Positions 1-9,543 of a DNA stretch of 64,000 bases are shown here, piece after piece. A program made the translations under genes and the position numbers. The notes beneath the pieces are model-generated. The model was not told the origin of the DNA. It ran no database searches and saw only the letters and a program-made list of their open reading frames with translations. The stretch is from contig NZ_VDND01000001.1 of assembly GCF_007665395.1 (NCBI RefSeq), positions 844,258 through 908,257 on the forward strand, read 5' to 3'. This stretch comes from Pseudomonas oryzihabitans (GTDB taxonomy: Bacteria > Pseudomonadota > Gammaproteobacteria > Pseudomonadales > Pseudomonadaceae). Every line of letters begins with the position of its first letter. The first letter of the stretch is position 1.

Positions 1-1
1 G

Positions 2-304
2 GACCTTGGCGTACGCTTTCGCAACCAGGCGACCCGGACGGCACGCCGGAGCTGCATCGTGGTGCTGGAGCTACCGGTCGAGGGTAGCGCTCAGGTCTTT
101 GGCATCTTGGTGGACGCCGTGTGCGAGGTCCTGGAAATCGCCGCCGATGGCATCGAACCGGCGCCCCGCTTCGGCACCTCGATCCGTACCGACTTCATCA
201 GCGGCATGGCCAAGCAGCATGAGGGCTTCGTCATCCTGCTCGACCTGGAGCGGGTACTGGGCGGGGACGACCTCGCCCAGCTCGCCGCTGGGTCGGCTGG
301 GTGA
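2..304 (+). CDS. CheW-like chemotaxis coupling protein, C-terminal part (5' end outside window)
   Basis: About 100 residues are visible, open from the window edge to a TGA at 302-304. The pattern is that of the CheW fold: a hydrophobic strand VVLELPVEG, a V-A-E-VLEI strand, and near the end ISGMAKQ followed by FVILLDLERVL, which matches the conserved CheW C-terminal strand. CheW proteins bridge methyl-accepting receptors and the CheA kinase at the inner membrane. The upstream genes are not visible, so it cannot be said whether this belongs to the flagellar chemotaxis system or to a Wsp or Pil-type array. The next gene starts about 210 bases downstream and is unrelated in function. Confidence 0.8.
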   Translation, partial: DLGVRFRNQATRTARRSCIVVLELPVEGSAQVFGILVDAVCEVLEIAADGIEPAPRFGTSIRTDFISGMAKQHEGFVILLDLERVLGGDDLAQLAAGSAG

Positions 305-515
305 CCAGCCGCGCTCTCACCGGAAAATAGCGCTAGCTCCGCCGGCCGCCCTGCAGCTGGCCTGAAGCAGCGATGTCGTCGCTGGCGGCGTGAAAAGTGG
401 AGCTTTACCTGACTACCATCTGCGATGCTGTTGGCCCTACCCATCATCCTCCTCGAGCCGGGCGTCAGGAATAGCGACAGCTGGCTCCAGAACAACCAGG
501 TGGTTGCGAACAGTC

Positions 516-1457
516 ATGGAGCTCCGTCAGCTGCGCTACTTCACGAAGGTCGTCGAGCGGGGGAGCCTCGGACGCGCGGCCTTGGAGCTTGGCGTGGGCG
601 CCTCGGCGTTGAGTCAGCAGCTCACCCGGCTGGAGCAGGAACTCAGTATCCGCTTGCTCAACCGGACGTCGCTGGGCGTCTCGCCCACGCCCGCGGGGTT
701 GGCCTTCCTGCACCACGCTCAGCTCACCCTGCGTCAGGCCGACTACGCCGTGCAGGCGGCCCAGCGTGACCGACTCCGGGGCTATGTCAGCGTGGGGCTG
801 CCGCCGACCGTGGCGAGCGTGCTCGCCCTCCCCCTGATCGAAGCCCTGCAGATCCGCTATCCGGACATCCAGTTGCACGTGGTGGAAATGCTGTCCGGGT
901 ATCTGGGGGCCCAACTCAACGCGCGCCAGCTCGATCTCGCCGTGGTGTTCCAACCCGATCCCGGTCGACGCTGGACGGTACACCCGCTCCTCGACGAGGC
1001 TCTGATTCTCCTGCACGCACCCGGCTTCACCGGCGTGCCCCAGGGCACGAGCCTGTCACTGGCCGCGCTGGGCCGCCTGCCCCTGGTCCTGCCCAGCATG
1101 CAGCATGGCCTGCGCAGCGGCCTGGCGGCGGCGCTGGAAACCCTGGGGCTCGAGGTCAACGTGGTCATGGAGATCGATGGCCTGGCCACCCTGATGAAGG
1201 CCGTCCGCAAGGGCCTGGCGGCGACGATCCAGCCGGGCTCCGCCGCGGCCCACGCCTACGCCGAGGGCCTGGGTATCCTTCCCTTGCTCGATCACCCGCT
1301 GCAGAGACGCAACCTGCTCGCCAGCCTGGCGGACGACGAACTCTCCCCGGCCGCCCTGGCGACCCGGGTGGTGATCCTGGACGTGGTACGACAACTGGTC
1401 AGCGCCGGCCGCTGGCCGGGCGCCACGCTGCTGGATGCCGGCGCCCCCAGCCTTTAG
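516..1457 (+). CDS. tcuR: LysR-family regulator, probable tricarballylate regulator TcuR
   Basis: The protein has 313 residues. It starts with the classic LysR N-terminus MELRQLRYF, and the helix-turn-helix lies around residues 15-45 (RAALELGVGASALSQQLTRLE). A LysR substrate domain follows. The ATG at 516 is chosen because it begins exactly at the family N-terminus; the frame is open further upstream to 390 but that part has no LysR character. The gene lies directly upstream of and in the same direction as tcuA, tcuB and tcuC, the arrangement known from Salmonella, where TcuR activates tcuABC in response to tricarballylate. The assignment rests on this context, because LysR effectors cannot be read from sequence. 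Confidence 0.85.
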   Translation: MELRQLRYFTKVVERGSLGRAALELGVGASALSQQLTRLEQELSIRLLNRTSLGVSPTPAGLAFLHHAQLTLRQADYAVQAAQRDRLRGYVSVGLPPTVASVLALPLIEALQIRYPDIQLHVVEMLSGYLGAQLNARQLDLAVVFQPDPGRRWTVHPLLDEALILLHAPGFTGVPQGTSLSLAALGRLPLVLPSMQHGLRSGLAAALETLGLEVNVVMEIDGLATLMKAVRKGLAATIQPGSAAAHAYAEGLGILPLLDHPLQRRNLLASLADDELSPAALATRVVILDVVRQLVSAGRWPGATLLDAGAPSL

Positions 1458-1561
1458 TAAAACTAAAGACCTCCCCTCGGGCGGCCGCTGTCGGCCCCTT
1501 CCCCTCTTGGCTAAGGTCCTCGGCCAACAAGGCCGCAATGGCCAGCCAATGAGGATCCAAG

Positions 1562-3016
1562 ATGATCGACGTTCTGGTGGTCGGGGGTGGCAACGCTGCG
1601 CTTTGCGCTGCGCTGATGGCACGGGAGGCCGGGGCCAGCGTCCTGGTGCTGGAGGGCTCACCCCGCGCCTGGCGTGGCGGCAATTCCCAGCACACCCGCA
1701 ACCTGCGCTGCATGCACGAGGCGCCGCAAGACGTGCTGGTCGAGGCGTATCCGGAAGAGGAGTTCTGGCAGGACCTGCTCAAGGTCACCGGTGGCCTCAC
1801 CAACGAAGCCCTGGCGCGGCTGGTGATTCGTGCCTCTGCCACCTGCCGCGACTGGATGCGCAGCCATGGCGTGCACTTCCAACCCCCGCTCTCCGGCGCC
1901 CTGCACGTCGCCCGTACCAATGCCTTCTTCATGGGCGGTGGCAAGGCGTTGATGAACGCCTACTACCGTAGCGCTGCCCGGCTCGGAGTCGGCATCCGCT
2001 ACGATGCCCCGGTGTCCCACGTCGAGCTACAGGACGGTCGCTTCGTCGCCGCCCATCTGGCGGCGCGCGAGGTGGAGGGGGTCACCCTGCTCGCCGAGCG
2101 CATCGAGGCGCGCACCTGCGTGCTGGCCGCGGGGGGGTTCGAATCCAATCGCGACTGGCTGCGCGAGGCCTGGGGGCAGAACGAGCGCGGCGAATGGCCG
2201 GCGGACAATTTCCTCATCCGCGGCACCCGCTTCAACCAGGGCGTGCTGCTCAAGCAGCTGCTGGCCGAGGGTGCCGACGCCATCGGCGACCCCACCCAGG
2301 CGCACATGGTCGCCATCGATGCCCGCGCGCCCCTCTATGACGGTGGCATCTGCACCCGCATCGACTGCGTGTCGCTCGGGGTCGTGGTCAATCGCGACGG
2401 CGAGCGCTTCTATGACGAAGGCGAGGATTTCTGGCCCAAGCGCTATGCCATCTGGGGCCGCCTGGTGGCCGGGCAACCGGGCCAGATCGCCTACTCCATC
2501 ATCGATCGCAAGGCCATCGGCCGTTTCATGCCGCCCGTCTTTCCCGGCACGCTGGCCGGCACCCTGGAAGAGCTCGCCAGCAAACTCGAGGTACCGGTCG
2601 AGCGCTTTCTCGCGACCATCTCCGCCTACAACGCCGCCTGCCAGTCGGGAAGCTTCGACCATACCCAGCTAGACGACTGCCATACCCAGGCGATCAACCC
2701 GGCCAAGACCCACTGGGCCCGGCCATTGGATACGCCGCCCTACTACGCCTATGCCCTGCGCCCTGGGGTGACCTTCACCTACCTGGGCCTCAAGACCGAC
2801 GCCACCGCCGCGGTGCATTTCGCAGGCCACCCCAGCCCCAACCTGTTCGTGGCCGGCGAGATGATGGCCGGCAACGTGCTGGGCAAGGGCTACACCGCCG
2901 GCGTGGGCATGAGCATCGGCACCGCCTTCGGCCGCATCGCCGGCGCGCGCGCCGCCGCTGCCGCAGGCCACCCCTCCACCTTCGTCGAGCGAGGCTACGA
3001 TCATGCAGCCGCTTGA
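1562..3016 (+). CDS. tcuA: FAD-dependent tricarballylate dehydrogenase TcuA
   Basis: This 484-residue flavoprotein belongs to the succinate dehydrogenase/fumarate reductase flavoprotein group. A dinucleotide-binding motif VVGGGNAAL lies at residues 6-14, GGNSQHTRN near residue 40 and the C-terminal FAD loop [16 protein letters not shown] near residue 440. In Salmonella, TcuA oxidises tricarballylate to cis-aconitate, which enters the TCA cycle. GAGG at 1551-1554 sits about 7 bases before the ATG. The 3' end overlaps the tcuB start by 14 bases, indicating translational coupling and matching the need for TcuB to re-oxidise the flavin. A generic fumarate-reductase-like role is less likely given the complete tcu neighbourhood. 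Confidence 0.92.
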   Translation: MIDVLVVGGGNAALCAALMAREAGASVLVLEGSPRAWRGGNSQHTRNLRCMHEAPQDVLVEAYPEEEFWQDLLKVTGGLTNEALARLVIRASATCRDWMRSHGVHFQPPLSGALHVARTNAFFMGGGKALMNAYYRSAARLGVGIRYDAPVSHVELQDGRFVAAHLAAREVEGVTLLAERIEARTCVLAAGGFESNRDWLREAWGQNERGEWPADNFLIRGTRFNQGVLLKQLLAEGADAIGDPTQAHMVAIDARAPLYDGGICTRIDCVSLGVVVNRDGERFYDEGEDFWPKRYAIWGRLVAGQPGQIAYSIIDRKAIGRFMPPVFPGTLAGTLEELASKLEVPVERFLATISAYNAACQSGSFDHTQLDDCHTQAINPAKTHWARPLDTPPYYAYALRPGVTFTYLGLKTDATAAVHFAGHPSPNLFVAGEMMAGNVLGKGYTAGVGMSIGTAFGRIAGARAAAAAGHPSTFVERGYDHAAA

Positions 3017-4178
3017 TACCCGCCCCTTGCAAGAGCAGGCGCCCCAGCTGATCGACCTGCTCACCCTCGAAGAAAGCGAAGTCGACCGTCAGCTGCATAT
3101 CTGCAACGCCTGCCGCTACTGCGAAGGCTTCTGCGCGGTGTTTCCCGCCATGACCCGGCGTCTGGAGTTCGCCCGCGCGGACGTCCACTACCTGGCCAAC
3201 CTGTGCCACAACTGTGGTGCCTGCCTGCATGCCTGCCAGTACGCGCCGCCGCACGAATTTGCGGTGAACGTCCCCCAGGCCATGGCCAAGGTCCGCGGCC
3301 AGACCTACGCCCAGTACGCCTGGCCGGCCGCCTTCGGTCGGCTCTACCAACGTAACGGTCTCACCCTGGCAGCGGCGACCACCGGTGGACTGGCCCTGTT
3401 CCTGCTGCTGACCCTCGCCGTGCAGGGCACGCTGTTTCCCGGACCTCTCGCCGGCAACTTCTATGCGATCTTCCCGCACAACCTGCTGGCAGCGATGTTC
3501 GGCGCGGTCTTCGCCCTGGTGGTGCTGGCCCTGGCGATCGGCGTCGGGCGCTTCTGGCGTGGTATCAGTCCGCCCACGACCGCCAACGACCCGGTGTCGC
3601 ACCTGGCCGCTGGCGCGGAAGCCGCCGATGCCGTGCTACGGCTGAAATACCTCGATGGCGGTCACGGTGAGGGCTGCAACAACGAAAGCGACCGCTTCAC
3701 CTTGTGGCGGCGGCGCTTCCACCACTTCACCTTCTACGGCTTCCTGCTGTGCTTCGCCGCCACCTCGGTGGCCACCCTCTACCACTACCTGTTGGGTTGG
3801 GAAGCGCCCTATCCGCTGCTCAGCGCGCCCGTGTTGCTCGGCACCGCCGGCGGTATCGGCCTGGTGATAGGCCCGCTGGGCCTGCTCTGGCTCGGTCTAC
3901 GTCGGGACCCACAGCAGGGTGACGTCGCCCAACGACCGATGGATCGCGCCTTCATCCTGCTGCTGCTGTTGGTCAGCCTGACCGGACTGGCCTTGCTGGC
4001 CGGGCGGGACACCGGCGCCATGGCCGCGCTGCTGGCCATCCACCTGGGTGCCGTCATGGCGTTCTTCCTCACCATGCCCTACGGCAAGTTCGCCCACGGC
4101 ATCTTCCGTAGCGCGGCCTTGCTCAAGCACGCCATCGAGAAACGCCAGCCGGATCGCCTACGCCTCGGCACCGACTGA
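3003..4178 (+). CDS. tcuB: TcuB: membrane iron-sulfur protein, electron acceptor for TcuA
   Basis: The 391-residue protein carries two ferredoxin-like cysteine clusters near its N-terminus (C34, C37, C40, C44 and C68, C71, C74, C78), typical of two 4Fe-4S clusters. After residue 120 come several hydrophobic membrane segments with candidate haem-ligand histidines (for example HHFTFYGF). This is the CitB/TcuB architecture: electrons from reduced FAD in TcuA are passed to the membrane quinone pool. The ATG lies inside the end of tcuA (14-base overlap). The MFS gene tcuC follows after 38 bases. Confidence 0.92.
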   Translation: MQPLDTRPLQEQAPQLIDLLTLEESEVDRQLHICNACRYCEGFCAVFPAMTRRLEFARADVHYLANLCHNCGACLHACQYAPPHEFAVNVPQAMAKVRGQTYAQYAWPAAFGRLYQRNGLTLAAATTGGLALFLLLTLAVQGTLFPGPLAGNFYAIFPHNLLAAMFGAVFALVVLALAIGVGRFWRGISPPTTANDPVSHLAAGAEAADAVLRLKYLDGGHGEGCNNESDRFTLWRRRFHHFTFYGFLLCFAATSVATLYHYLLGWEAPYPLLSAPVLLGTAGGIGLVIGPLGLLWLGLRRDPQQGDVAQRPMDRAFILLLLLVSLTGLALLAGRDTGAMAALLAIHLGAVMAFFLTMPYGKFAHGIFRSAALLKHAIEKRQPDRLRLGTD

Positions 4179-4216
4179 ATCGCTCGTCCCTATCACAACA
4201 ACAAGATGGAGCACTC

Positions 4217-5524
4217 ATGACCTCCCCAGACAGCACCCGCAACCCGTCGAAGATCGGCGCGATCCTGCGCGTCACCAGTGGCAACTTCCTGGAGCAATTC
4301 GACTTCTTCCTCTTCGGCTTCTATGCCACCTACATCGCCCGGGTGTTCTTCCCCGCGGATAGCGAGTTCGCCTCGCTGATGATGACCTTCGCCGTATTCG
4401 GCTCGGGCTTCCTGATGCGTCCGCTAGGCGCCATCGTGCTGGGCGCCTATATCGACCAGGTCGGTCGCCGGCGCGGGCTGATCGTCACCCTGGCGATCAT
4501 GGCCAGCGGCACGGTACTCATCGCCCTGATCCCGGGCTATGCGCAGATCGGCCTCTGGGCACCGGCTCTGGTCCTGCTCGGCCGACTGCTGCAGGGCTTC
4601 TCGGCCGGTGCCGAGCTCGGCGGCGTCTCGGTGTACCTGGCTGAGATCGCCACGCCGGGAAGGCGTGGCTTCTATACCAGTTGGCAATCCGCCAGCCAGC
4701 AAGTCGCCATCGTGATCGCCGCCGGGCTGGGCTACGCCCTCAACGCGACCCTCAGCGCCGACCAGCTGACCGACTGGGGCTGGCGCCTGCCCTTCGTGGT
4801 CGGCTGCCTGATCGTTCCCTTCATCTTCTTCATTCGTCGCTCGCTGGCGGAAACCGAAGATTTCAAGCAGCGTCGCCATCACCCTAGCGCCGCCGACGTG
4901 TTTCGCTCGATGAAGCAGAACTGGGTCCTGGTCGTGGCCGGCGGCCTGCTGGCGTCCATGACCACCACCACCTTCTACCTCATCACCGTCTACACCCCTA
5001 CCTTCGGCCGTACCGTGCTGCACCTGAGCGCCAGCGACAGCCTGGTCGTCACCCTGTTCGTGGGGGTGTCGAACTTCATCTGGCTGCCCATCGGTGGCAG
5101 CGTCTCCGACCGTATCGGCCGCCGTCCGCTGCTGCTGGGCATCGCCACCCTCGCCCTGCTCACGGCCTATCCCGCGATGGCCTGGCTCGCCGCCGCACCC
5201 AGCTTCGAGCGACTGCTGACGGTATTGCTCTACTTCTCGATGTTCTTCGGCTGCTACAACGGCGCCATGGTGGCGGCCCTGACGGAGGTCATGCCAGCCG
5301 AGGTAAGAGTCGCGGGCTTCTCGCTATCCTTCAGCCTCGCCACGGCATTGTTCGGCGGCTTCACGCCAGCGGTCTCGACGTTCCTGGTCAGCGCCACGGG
5401 CGACAAGGCCTCGCCGGCCTTCTGGCTGATGTTCGCGGCGCTGTGTGGGTTGGGAGCAACGCTGGTGCTCTATCGGCGACGCCACCCCCGTGACGTGCTC
5501 GAAGAGACCCCGGCGCTCCGCTGA
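4217..5524 (+). CDS. tcuC: MFS tricarballylate/citrate-proton symporter TcuC
   Basis: A 435-residue major facilitator with about twelve membrane segments. It has the MFS loop motif [12 protein letters not shown] near residues 76-87 and its second-half counterpart [12 protein letters not shown]. The N-terminus ([21 protein letters not shown]) is typical of the metabolite:H+ symporter family that includes citrate and tricarballylate carriers. It is the last gene of tcuRABC and supplies the substrate of TcuA. GC-rich stem-loops follow its stop codon. Substrate preference between citrate and tricarballylate is inferred from the operon. Confidence 0.9.
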   Translation: MTSPDSTRNPSKIGAILRVTSGNFLEQFDFFLFGFYATYIARVFFPADSEFASLMMTFAVFGSGFLMRPLGAIVLGAYIDQVGRRRGLIVTLAIMASGTVLIALIPGYAQIGLWAPALVLLGRLLQGFSAGAELGGVSVYLAEIATPGRRGFYTSWQSASQQVAIVIAAGLGYALNATLSADQLTDWGWRLPFVVGCLIVPFIFFIRRSLAETEDFKQRRHHPSAADVFRSMKQNWVLVVAGGLLASMTTTTFYLITVYTPTFGRTVLHLSASDSLVVTLFVGVSNFIWLPIGGSVSDRIGRRPLLLGIATLALLTAYPAMAWLAAAPSFERLLTVLLYFSMFFGCYNGAMVAALTEVMPAEVRVAGFSLSFSLATALFGGFTPAVSTFLVSATGDKASPAFWLMFAALCGLGATLVLYRRRHPRDVLEETPALR

Positions 5525-5529
5525 ACCTC

Positions 5530-5554
5530 GTCGCGGCCCGGCTGCGCCCGCGAC
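5530..5554 (+). terminator. GC-rich stem-loop after tcuC, possible transcription end
   Basis: A 7-bp inverted repeat (GTCGCGG at 5530-5536 and CCGCGAC at 5548-5554) lies 6 bases after the tcuC stop. A second short palindrome of the form CCAGGC...GCCTGG follows near 5570-5585. Neither is followed by a T-run, so a classical intrinsic terminator is not shown. The position just past the operon end makes a termination or mRNA-end role plausible. Confidence 0.35.
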
Positions 5555-5673
5555 CCGGTCCCACTCCGTGCCAGGCCCAGGCCTGGCCGTCATGCTCTGG
5601 ACTTGTGAGGGCTACGCTCACCTCAGGCTTCCCGCTAGACTGCCGGGAACGCCCTGCGGACCCTAACTCTTCG

Positions 5674-6558
5674 ATGCCTCTCTCCGACCAGCCCCAGCCA
5701 AGGACCTCGACTTCACTGGAAAGTCGGATCAAGGCGCGCTACGACCAGATGTCCGCAGTCGAGCGGAAGCTGTCCGACGTGATCCTCGCCGCGCCTGGGC
5801 AGCTCGCCATGCAGACCGCGACGGAGCTGGCAACGAGTGCTGGGGTATCCAAGGCTACCGCCACCCGCTTCTTCCGCTCCCTGGGTTACATCTCGTACGA
5901 CGAGGCGCGTCGCCAGGTTCGGGAGCTGCGCGGCGGCGGTTCGCCGCTGTATCTGCAGGACTGCGGCACGGGCGCGCATACGGCTGCAGACCTACTCGCG
6001 CAGCATCTCGAACGTGAGGTCGCCAATGTTCGCCAGACCTACCAGTCGCTGGACCAAGCCGAACTCTTCGAGGCGGTGAAGGCCATTGCCGGAGCTCGCC
6101 GGGTGGTGGTCATCGGCTTTCGCCATGGCCAGACCATCGCCCAGATGTTTCGAACCCACCTGATCCAGGTACGGGCGGACGTCCTGCTGCTGCCCTCGCC
6201 GGGCGACAGCCTGGCCGAATATCTCGCCGCGCTCGGCAAGGACGACGTCGCCATCTGCATCGGCGTCCGGCGGCGAATGCCTTCGCTGGAGAAAGCCATG
6301 GGCGTCATGAGCGACAGCGGCGTACGCCTTCTCTATCTCGCCGACGTCCTGGCGGGCAGCCCGGCCCGCCTCGCCACCTGGGTGATCCGTTGCCATACCG
6401 AAAGCACCCTGATGTTCGATAGCAATGCCAGCGTCTCGGCCATTACCAACCTCCTCTGCTCCTTGGTTGGCCGGGAATTGTCCGGCGGCAAGCCCTCCCA
6501 CCTGGAGCGTGTCGAACGCCTGCACCAGGAGCTCGACGAGCTGGATATCGGCCACTGA
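5674..6558 (+). CDS. MurR/RpiR-family transcriptional regulator
   Basis: The protein has 294 residues. The N-terminal RpiR helix-turn-helix includes ATELATSAGVSKATATRFFRS near residues 48-68. The C-terminal SIS domain, which usually senses a phosphosugar or related metabolite, includes VVVIGFRHGQTIAQMF. The ATG at 5674 is preferred; a GTG at 5605 in the same frame would add 23 residues without family similarity. The gene stands directly upstream of, and on the same strand as, the binding protein/DUF1989/permease set. The 201-bp gap after it holds two matching GAAA-N6-TTTC sites, so it is the likely local regulator. The ligand is unknown. Confidence 0.88.
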   Translation: MPLSDQPQPRTSTSLESRIKARYDQMSAVERKLSDVILAAPGQLAMQTATELATSAGVSKATATRFFRSLGYISYDEARRQVRELRGGGSPLYLQDCGTGAHTAADLLAQHLEREVANVRQTYQSLDQAELFEAVKAIAGARRVVVIGFRHGQTIAQMFRTHLIQVRADVLLLPSPGDSLAEYLAALGKDDVAICIGVRRRMPSLEKAMGVMSDSGVRLLYLADVLAGSPARLATWVIRCHTESTLMFDSNASVSAITNLLCSLVGRELSGGKPSHLERVERLHQELDELDIGH

Positions 6559-6622
6559 TGCACCACTGACATCCAGACCGCACCAAGGTGAAGCAGGGAT
6601 AGGCGACGGTACGACAGCCAAA

Positions 6623-6665
6623 GAAAAATTAATTTCACTAAAACAATAACTGAAACAAGTGTTTC
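6623..6665 (+). promoter_or_regulatory. Two GAAA-N6-TTTC sites, candidate RpiR operators
   Basis: Two sites of identical design lie 29 bp apart: GAAAAATTAATTTC at 6623-6636 and GAAACAAGTGTTTC at 6652-6665. The second is a perfect 5-bp-arm inverted repeat. They occur in an AT-rich stretch between the RpiR gene and the binding-protein gene, about 95-137 bp before its start. GAAA/TTTC palindromes are common in operators of the MurR/RpiR family, and spacing of nearly three helical turns suits two dimers on one DNA face. Confidence 0.55.
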
Positions 6666-6759
6666 TTCAATGACTTGCCTCGGCCTGCTGGTCCGGCGCC
6701 CGGGAATGGCATGCTTTCTGCGATGGCGCCTGAGTCCCTCTCCACGACCAAGGCACCCC

Positions 6760-7608
6760 ATGAAGACGCTTCGCTTTCCCTGTGCTCTGACCCTCTCGGC
6801 CGTGCTCCTTGGGCTCGGCCTGCTGAGCTCTGCCAGCGCCGATACCCTCGATGACGTGGAGGCCAAGGGCAAGCTGGTGGTGGCCATCGACCCCACCTTC
6901 GCGCCCTACGAATACACCGACGAAAGCGGCAAGATCGTTGGCTACACGCCGGAAATCATGCAGCGCGTGGCCGCCAAGCTCGGCGTCGAGCTCGACTATC
7001 AGAAAATGGCGTTCAGCGGGATCATCCCTGCGCTGATCGCCGGCTCGGTGGATGCGGAAGGGTCTTCGCTGAACGTCACGGCAGAGCGGGCAGCGAAGGT
7101 GCTCTTCACCGTACCCTTCGGCAAGAGCGTCAACGCCGTGTTGACCCGCGCCGATGACAGCCGGCTCAAGGCCGGCCAACTGAGCATCGAATCGCTGTCC
7201 GGCCTGACCGGGGCCGTCAAGTCCACCACCGCCCCCGAACAGTTGCTCAAACAGTTCAATAGCGAGCTGAAGGCCAAGAATCTTGCGCCGATCAAACTGA
7301 TCAGCGTCGACAGCGTGGACCAGACCCTGGCGGCACTGATGACTCGCCGCGCCGACTTCGTCTTCGACGACATCACGGTCCTGGGCGGGCTCGCCAAGCA
7401 GTTGCCGGACAAGGTGAGGCAGGCCGGCGAACTCGGCGACAGCCAATGGATTGCCTGGGCAACTCGCAAGAACGACGAGCGCCTGAACCAGGTGATCAGC
7501 GACGAAATCCTCGCACTCAAGCAATCCGGCGAACTGAAAACCCTGCAGCAACGCTATCTCGGGGTCACCTTCGACCTGCCCTCCAGCGACTTCATCCCCA
7601 GCAAGTGA
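6760..7608 (+). CDS. Periplasmic amino-acid-type ABC substrate-binding protein
   Basis: A 282-residue family-3 solute-binding protein. A signal peptide occupies about residues 1-27 (hydrophobic core followed by SASA). The mature part begins with the family signature KLVVAIDPTFAPYEYTDESGKIVGYTPEIMQ and contains SLNVTAERA and FDDITVLGG. AAGG at about 6750 precedes the ATG. It is the first gene of the run with DUF1989 proteins and two polar-amino-acid-type permeases. Relatives bind amino acids or amines, and the substrate here is not identifiable. The frame is open upstream to 6670, but that extension does not look like a leader. Confidence 0.88.
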   Translation: MKTLRFPCALTLSAVLLGLGLLSSASADTLDDVEAKGKLVVAIDPTFAPYEYTDESGKIVGYTPEIMQRVAAKLGVELDYQKMAFSGIIPALIAGSVDAEGSSLNVTAERAAKVLFTVPFGKSVNAVLTRADDSRLKAGQLSIESLSGLTGAVKSTTAPEQLLKQFNSELKAKNLAPIKLISVDSVDQTLAALMTRRADFVFDDITVLGGLAKQLPDKVRQAGELGDSQWIAWATRKNDERLNQVISDEILALKQSGELKTLQQRYLGVTFDLPSSDFIPSK

Positions 7609-7616
7609 GTCTCTCC

Positions 7617-8234
7617 ATGTCTTGCAACGCCCATCAGGTGCACGTACCGGCCGGACACGGCCGGACCTTCGAAGTCCGTGCCGGCCAATACCTCACCATC
7701 ATCGACACCGAAGGCCAGCAGGCGGCCGATTTCGTCGCCATGGTCCTGGGTGATACCCGCGAACACCTGTCGCCGGTCCACACTCGCCGGGCGCTGAACT
7801 CGCTCTTCTTTGCGGTCGGCGACCACCTCTATTCCAACACCGGCGAACCGTTGCTTGAAGTCATCGCCGACAGCATCGGTGTCCATGATGCCAACGTACC
7901 CGCCTGCGATCCGACGCGCTTCAGCATCGACTTCGGCGTGGACGGCCATCGCAACTGCCTGGACAACCTGCACGAAGGCCTCGCGGAGTACGGCGTCCTG
8001 GCCGTGAACGTGCCGGAGCCCTTCAACCTGTTCCAGAACGGCCCGGTAACCGCGGACGGCCGCATGCAGGTGACCGACCCGAAGAGCCGGGCCGGTGATC
8101 ACGTGGTGTTCAAGGTGCTCAAGAACCTGGTATGCGCCGTCTCGTCCTGCCCGCAGGACATCATCCCCGGCAATGGCCTGCACGTGACCCCCATCGATAT
8201 CCGGGTCACCGACACCCTTCCCACGCCTGTCTGA
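7617..8234 (+). CDS. DUF1989 (urea-carboxylase-associated) protein, first copy
   Basis: This 205-residue protein starts at the ATG at 7617, 8 bases after the binding-protein gene. DUF1989 landmarks are all present: PAGHGRTFEVRAGQ near the N-terminus, GVHDANVPACD, HRNCLDNLHEGL, a PFNLF segment and the C-terminal SSCPQDIIPGN. DUF1989 includes CgdA/CgdB, the carboxyguanidine deiminase subunits that work beside guanidine (formerly urea) carboxylase. No carboxylase or allophanate hydrolase gene is nearby, so the substrate is probably different. The intact His/Cys motifs suggest this is a catalytic copy. Confidence 0.85.
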   Translation: MSCNAHQVHVPAGHGRTFEVRAGQYLTIIDTEGQQAADFVAMVLGDTREHLSPVHTRRALNSLFFAVGDHLYSNTGEPLLEVIADSIGVHDANVPACDPTRFSIDFGVDGHRNCLDNLHEGLAEYGVLAVNVPEPFNLFQNGPVTADGRMQVTDPKSRAGDHVVFKVLKNLVCAVSSCPQDIIPGNGLHVTPIDIRVTDTLPTPV

Positions 8235-8243
8235 GGACCGACC

Positions 8244-8885
8244 ATGCTGCTGATGAAAGAACCCCAGGGCGATCGTGCGCCCCGCCCACCCCAGCGCGTC
8301 GACGTCGCGGCGGGCAGCGCAGGCTCCATCGCCGTGAAGCGCGGCCAGCTGCTGCGGATCGAGGCGCTGGAAGACGGCGCCGTCGCCAGCCTGTTCGGCT
8401 TCAGCGAAGCGGACCCGCAGGTGCATCTCTCCGTCCATCACACCCGGGTGTTCAGCAATTCCTATGTGCTCGGCTCGGGCATGCGCCTGGTGAACAACAG
8501 GCGCCGGCCGGTGATGGTGCTCGGCAAGGACAGCCTGGGCACCCACGACCTGCTGCTGCCGGCGTCCACCACCGCCTTCCTGCGCAGCGAGGGCTACACG
8601 GGAACTGGCAGCATCGAGGCGCTGCAGGCCGAACTGGAACGTCTGGGTCGGCAGCAGCCCAAGCTGCCGGACCCGATCAACCTGTTCATGCACGTGGTGC
8701 TGGAGCGTGACGGCAGCATCCGCCCGCAGCCGAACAAGACCAAAGCCGGCGACCGGATCACCTGCCGGGTGGTGCAGGACATGCTATTCGTGGTCTCCAC
8801 CTGCTGCACGGGCATTCCCGGCAATGACCAGGTCGCCGCCGTCGCCCTGTCGGTCGCGGAAAGCCTGAGCGATTTTCCGGAGTAG
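8244..8885 (+). CDS. Divergent DUF1989 protein, second copy, probably non-catalytic partner
   Basis: A 213-residue protein directly after the first DUF1989 gene (9-base gap). It keeps the general layout: RVDVAAGSAGSIAVKRGQ, a GTHDLLLPAS segment matching GVHD, DPINLFMHV, and a C-terminal VSTCCTGIPGND. It lacks the HRNCxDN motif present in the other two copies; a longer stretch containing GSIEALQAELERLG takes that place. In characterised systems DUF1989 subunits occur in pairs, so a structural or regulatory partner role for this copy is a reasonable inference. Confidence 0.75.
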   Translation: MLLMKEPQGDRAPRPPQRVDVAAGSAGSIAVKRGQLLRIEALEDGAVASLFGFSEADPQVHLSVHHTRVFSNSYVLGSGMRLVNNRRRPVMVLGKDSLGTHDLLLPASTTAFLRSEGYTGTGSIEALQAELERLGRQQPKLPDPINLFMHVVLERDGSIRPQPNKTKAGDRITCRVVQDMLFVVSTCCTGIPGNDQVAAVALSVAESLSDFPE

Positions 8886-8888
8886 CCC

Positions 8889-9542
8889 GTGCTGGAGCAG
8901 CTGTTCAAGACCCTGCCGGCGCTGGGGCCAGGACTCCTGGTCACATTGGAGTTGACGCTCGCGGCCGCGGCCCTGAGTTTCGTCGTGGGCCATGTCATCT
9001 GGTGGCTGCGGCAGCGCCGCGCCTGGCTGCCCAGTCGCCTGGGACGGCTGTACGTCAGCCTGATGCGCGGTACGCCTTCCATCGTCCAGCTGTTCCTGGT
9101 GTTCTTCTCCCTGCCGCTGCTGGGGCTGGGTGGCAAGCCGCTGCTCGCCGCGATCCTGGCGATCGGTTTGAACAGTGCGGCCTATACCGCGGAAATCCTG
9201 CGGGCGAGTTATCGCACCCTCTCCGGCGGACAGCGCGAAGCCTCCCTGGCGCTGGGCATGTCGCCCTTCCAGTGCTGGCGCCACGTGCTGGCTCCGCAGG
9301 CCCTGCGTGCCAGCCTGCCCGCACTGGTCAACGAGTTCACCCTGATCGTCAAGACGACACCGCTGGCCTCCGTCATCGCGGTCACGGAGCTGACCTATGC
9401 GGGGCAACTCATCATCGCCCGCACCTACGACGCCACACCGGTGATGTTGCCGATCGTGGCCGGCTACCTGCTGATCTGCTGGCCGATCCTGCTGTTGGCG
9501 CGCCGCCTGGAGCTTCGCTTCAATCCGCCGAGGAGCGCCTGA
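8889..9542 (+). CDS. ABC transporter permease, polar amino acid (HisM/GlnP) type
   Basis: The 217-residue inner-membrane protein has four to five hydrophobic segments and a HisM-type EAA loop (REASLALGMSPFQCWRHVLAPQ near residues 117-138), where an ATPase would dock. The start is a GTG at 8889, three bases after the stop of the second DUF1989 gene. It pairs with the next permease to form a heterodimeric channel for the upstream binding protein. No ABC ATPase gene is present in the cluster. Confidence 0.88.
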   Translation: MLEQLFKTLPALGPGLLVTLELTLAAAALSFVVGHVIWWLRQRRAWLPSRLGRLYVSLMRGTPSIVQLFLVFFSLPLLGLGGKPLLAAILAIGLNSAAYTAEILRASYRTLSGGQREASLALGMSPFQCWRHVLAPQALRASLPALVNEFTLIVKTTPLASVIAVTELTYAGQLIIARTYDATPVMLPIVAGYLLICWPILLLARRLELRFNPPRSA

Positions 9543-9543
9543 A

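Noticed and set aside
7554..8693. A 379-codon minus-strand frame over the DUF1989 genes
   Set aside because: It is a shadow of two well-supported genes on the other strand.
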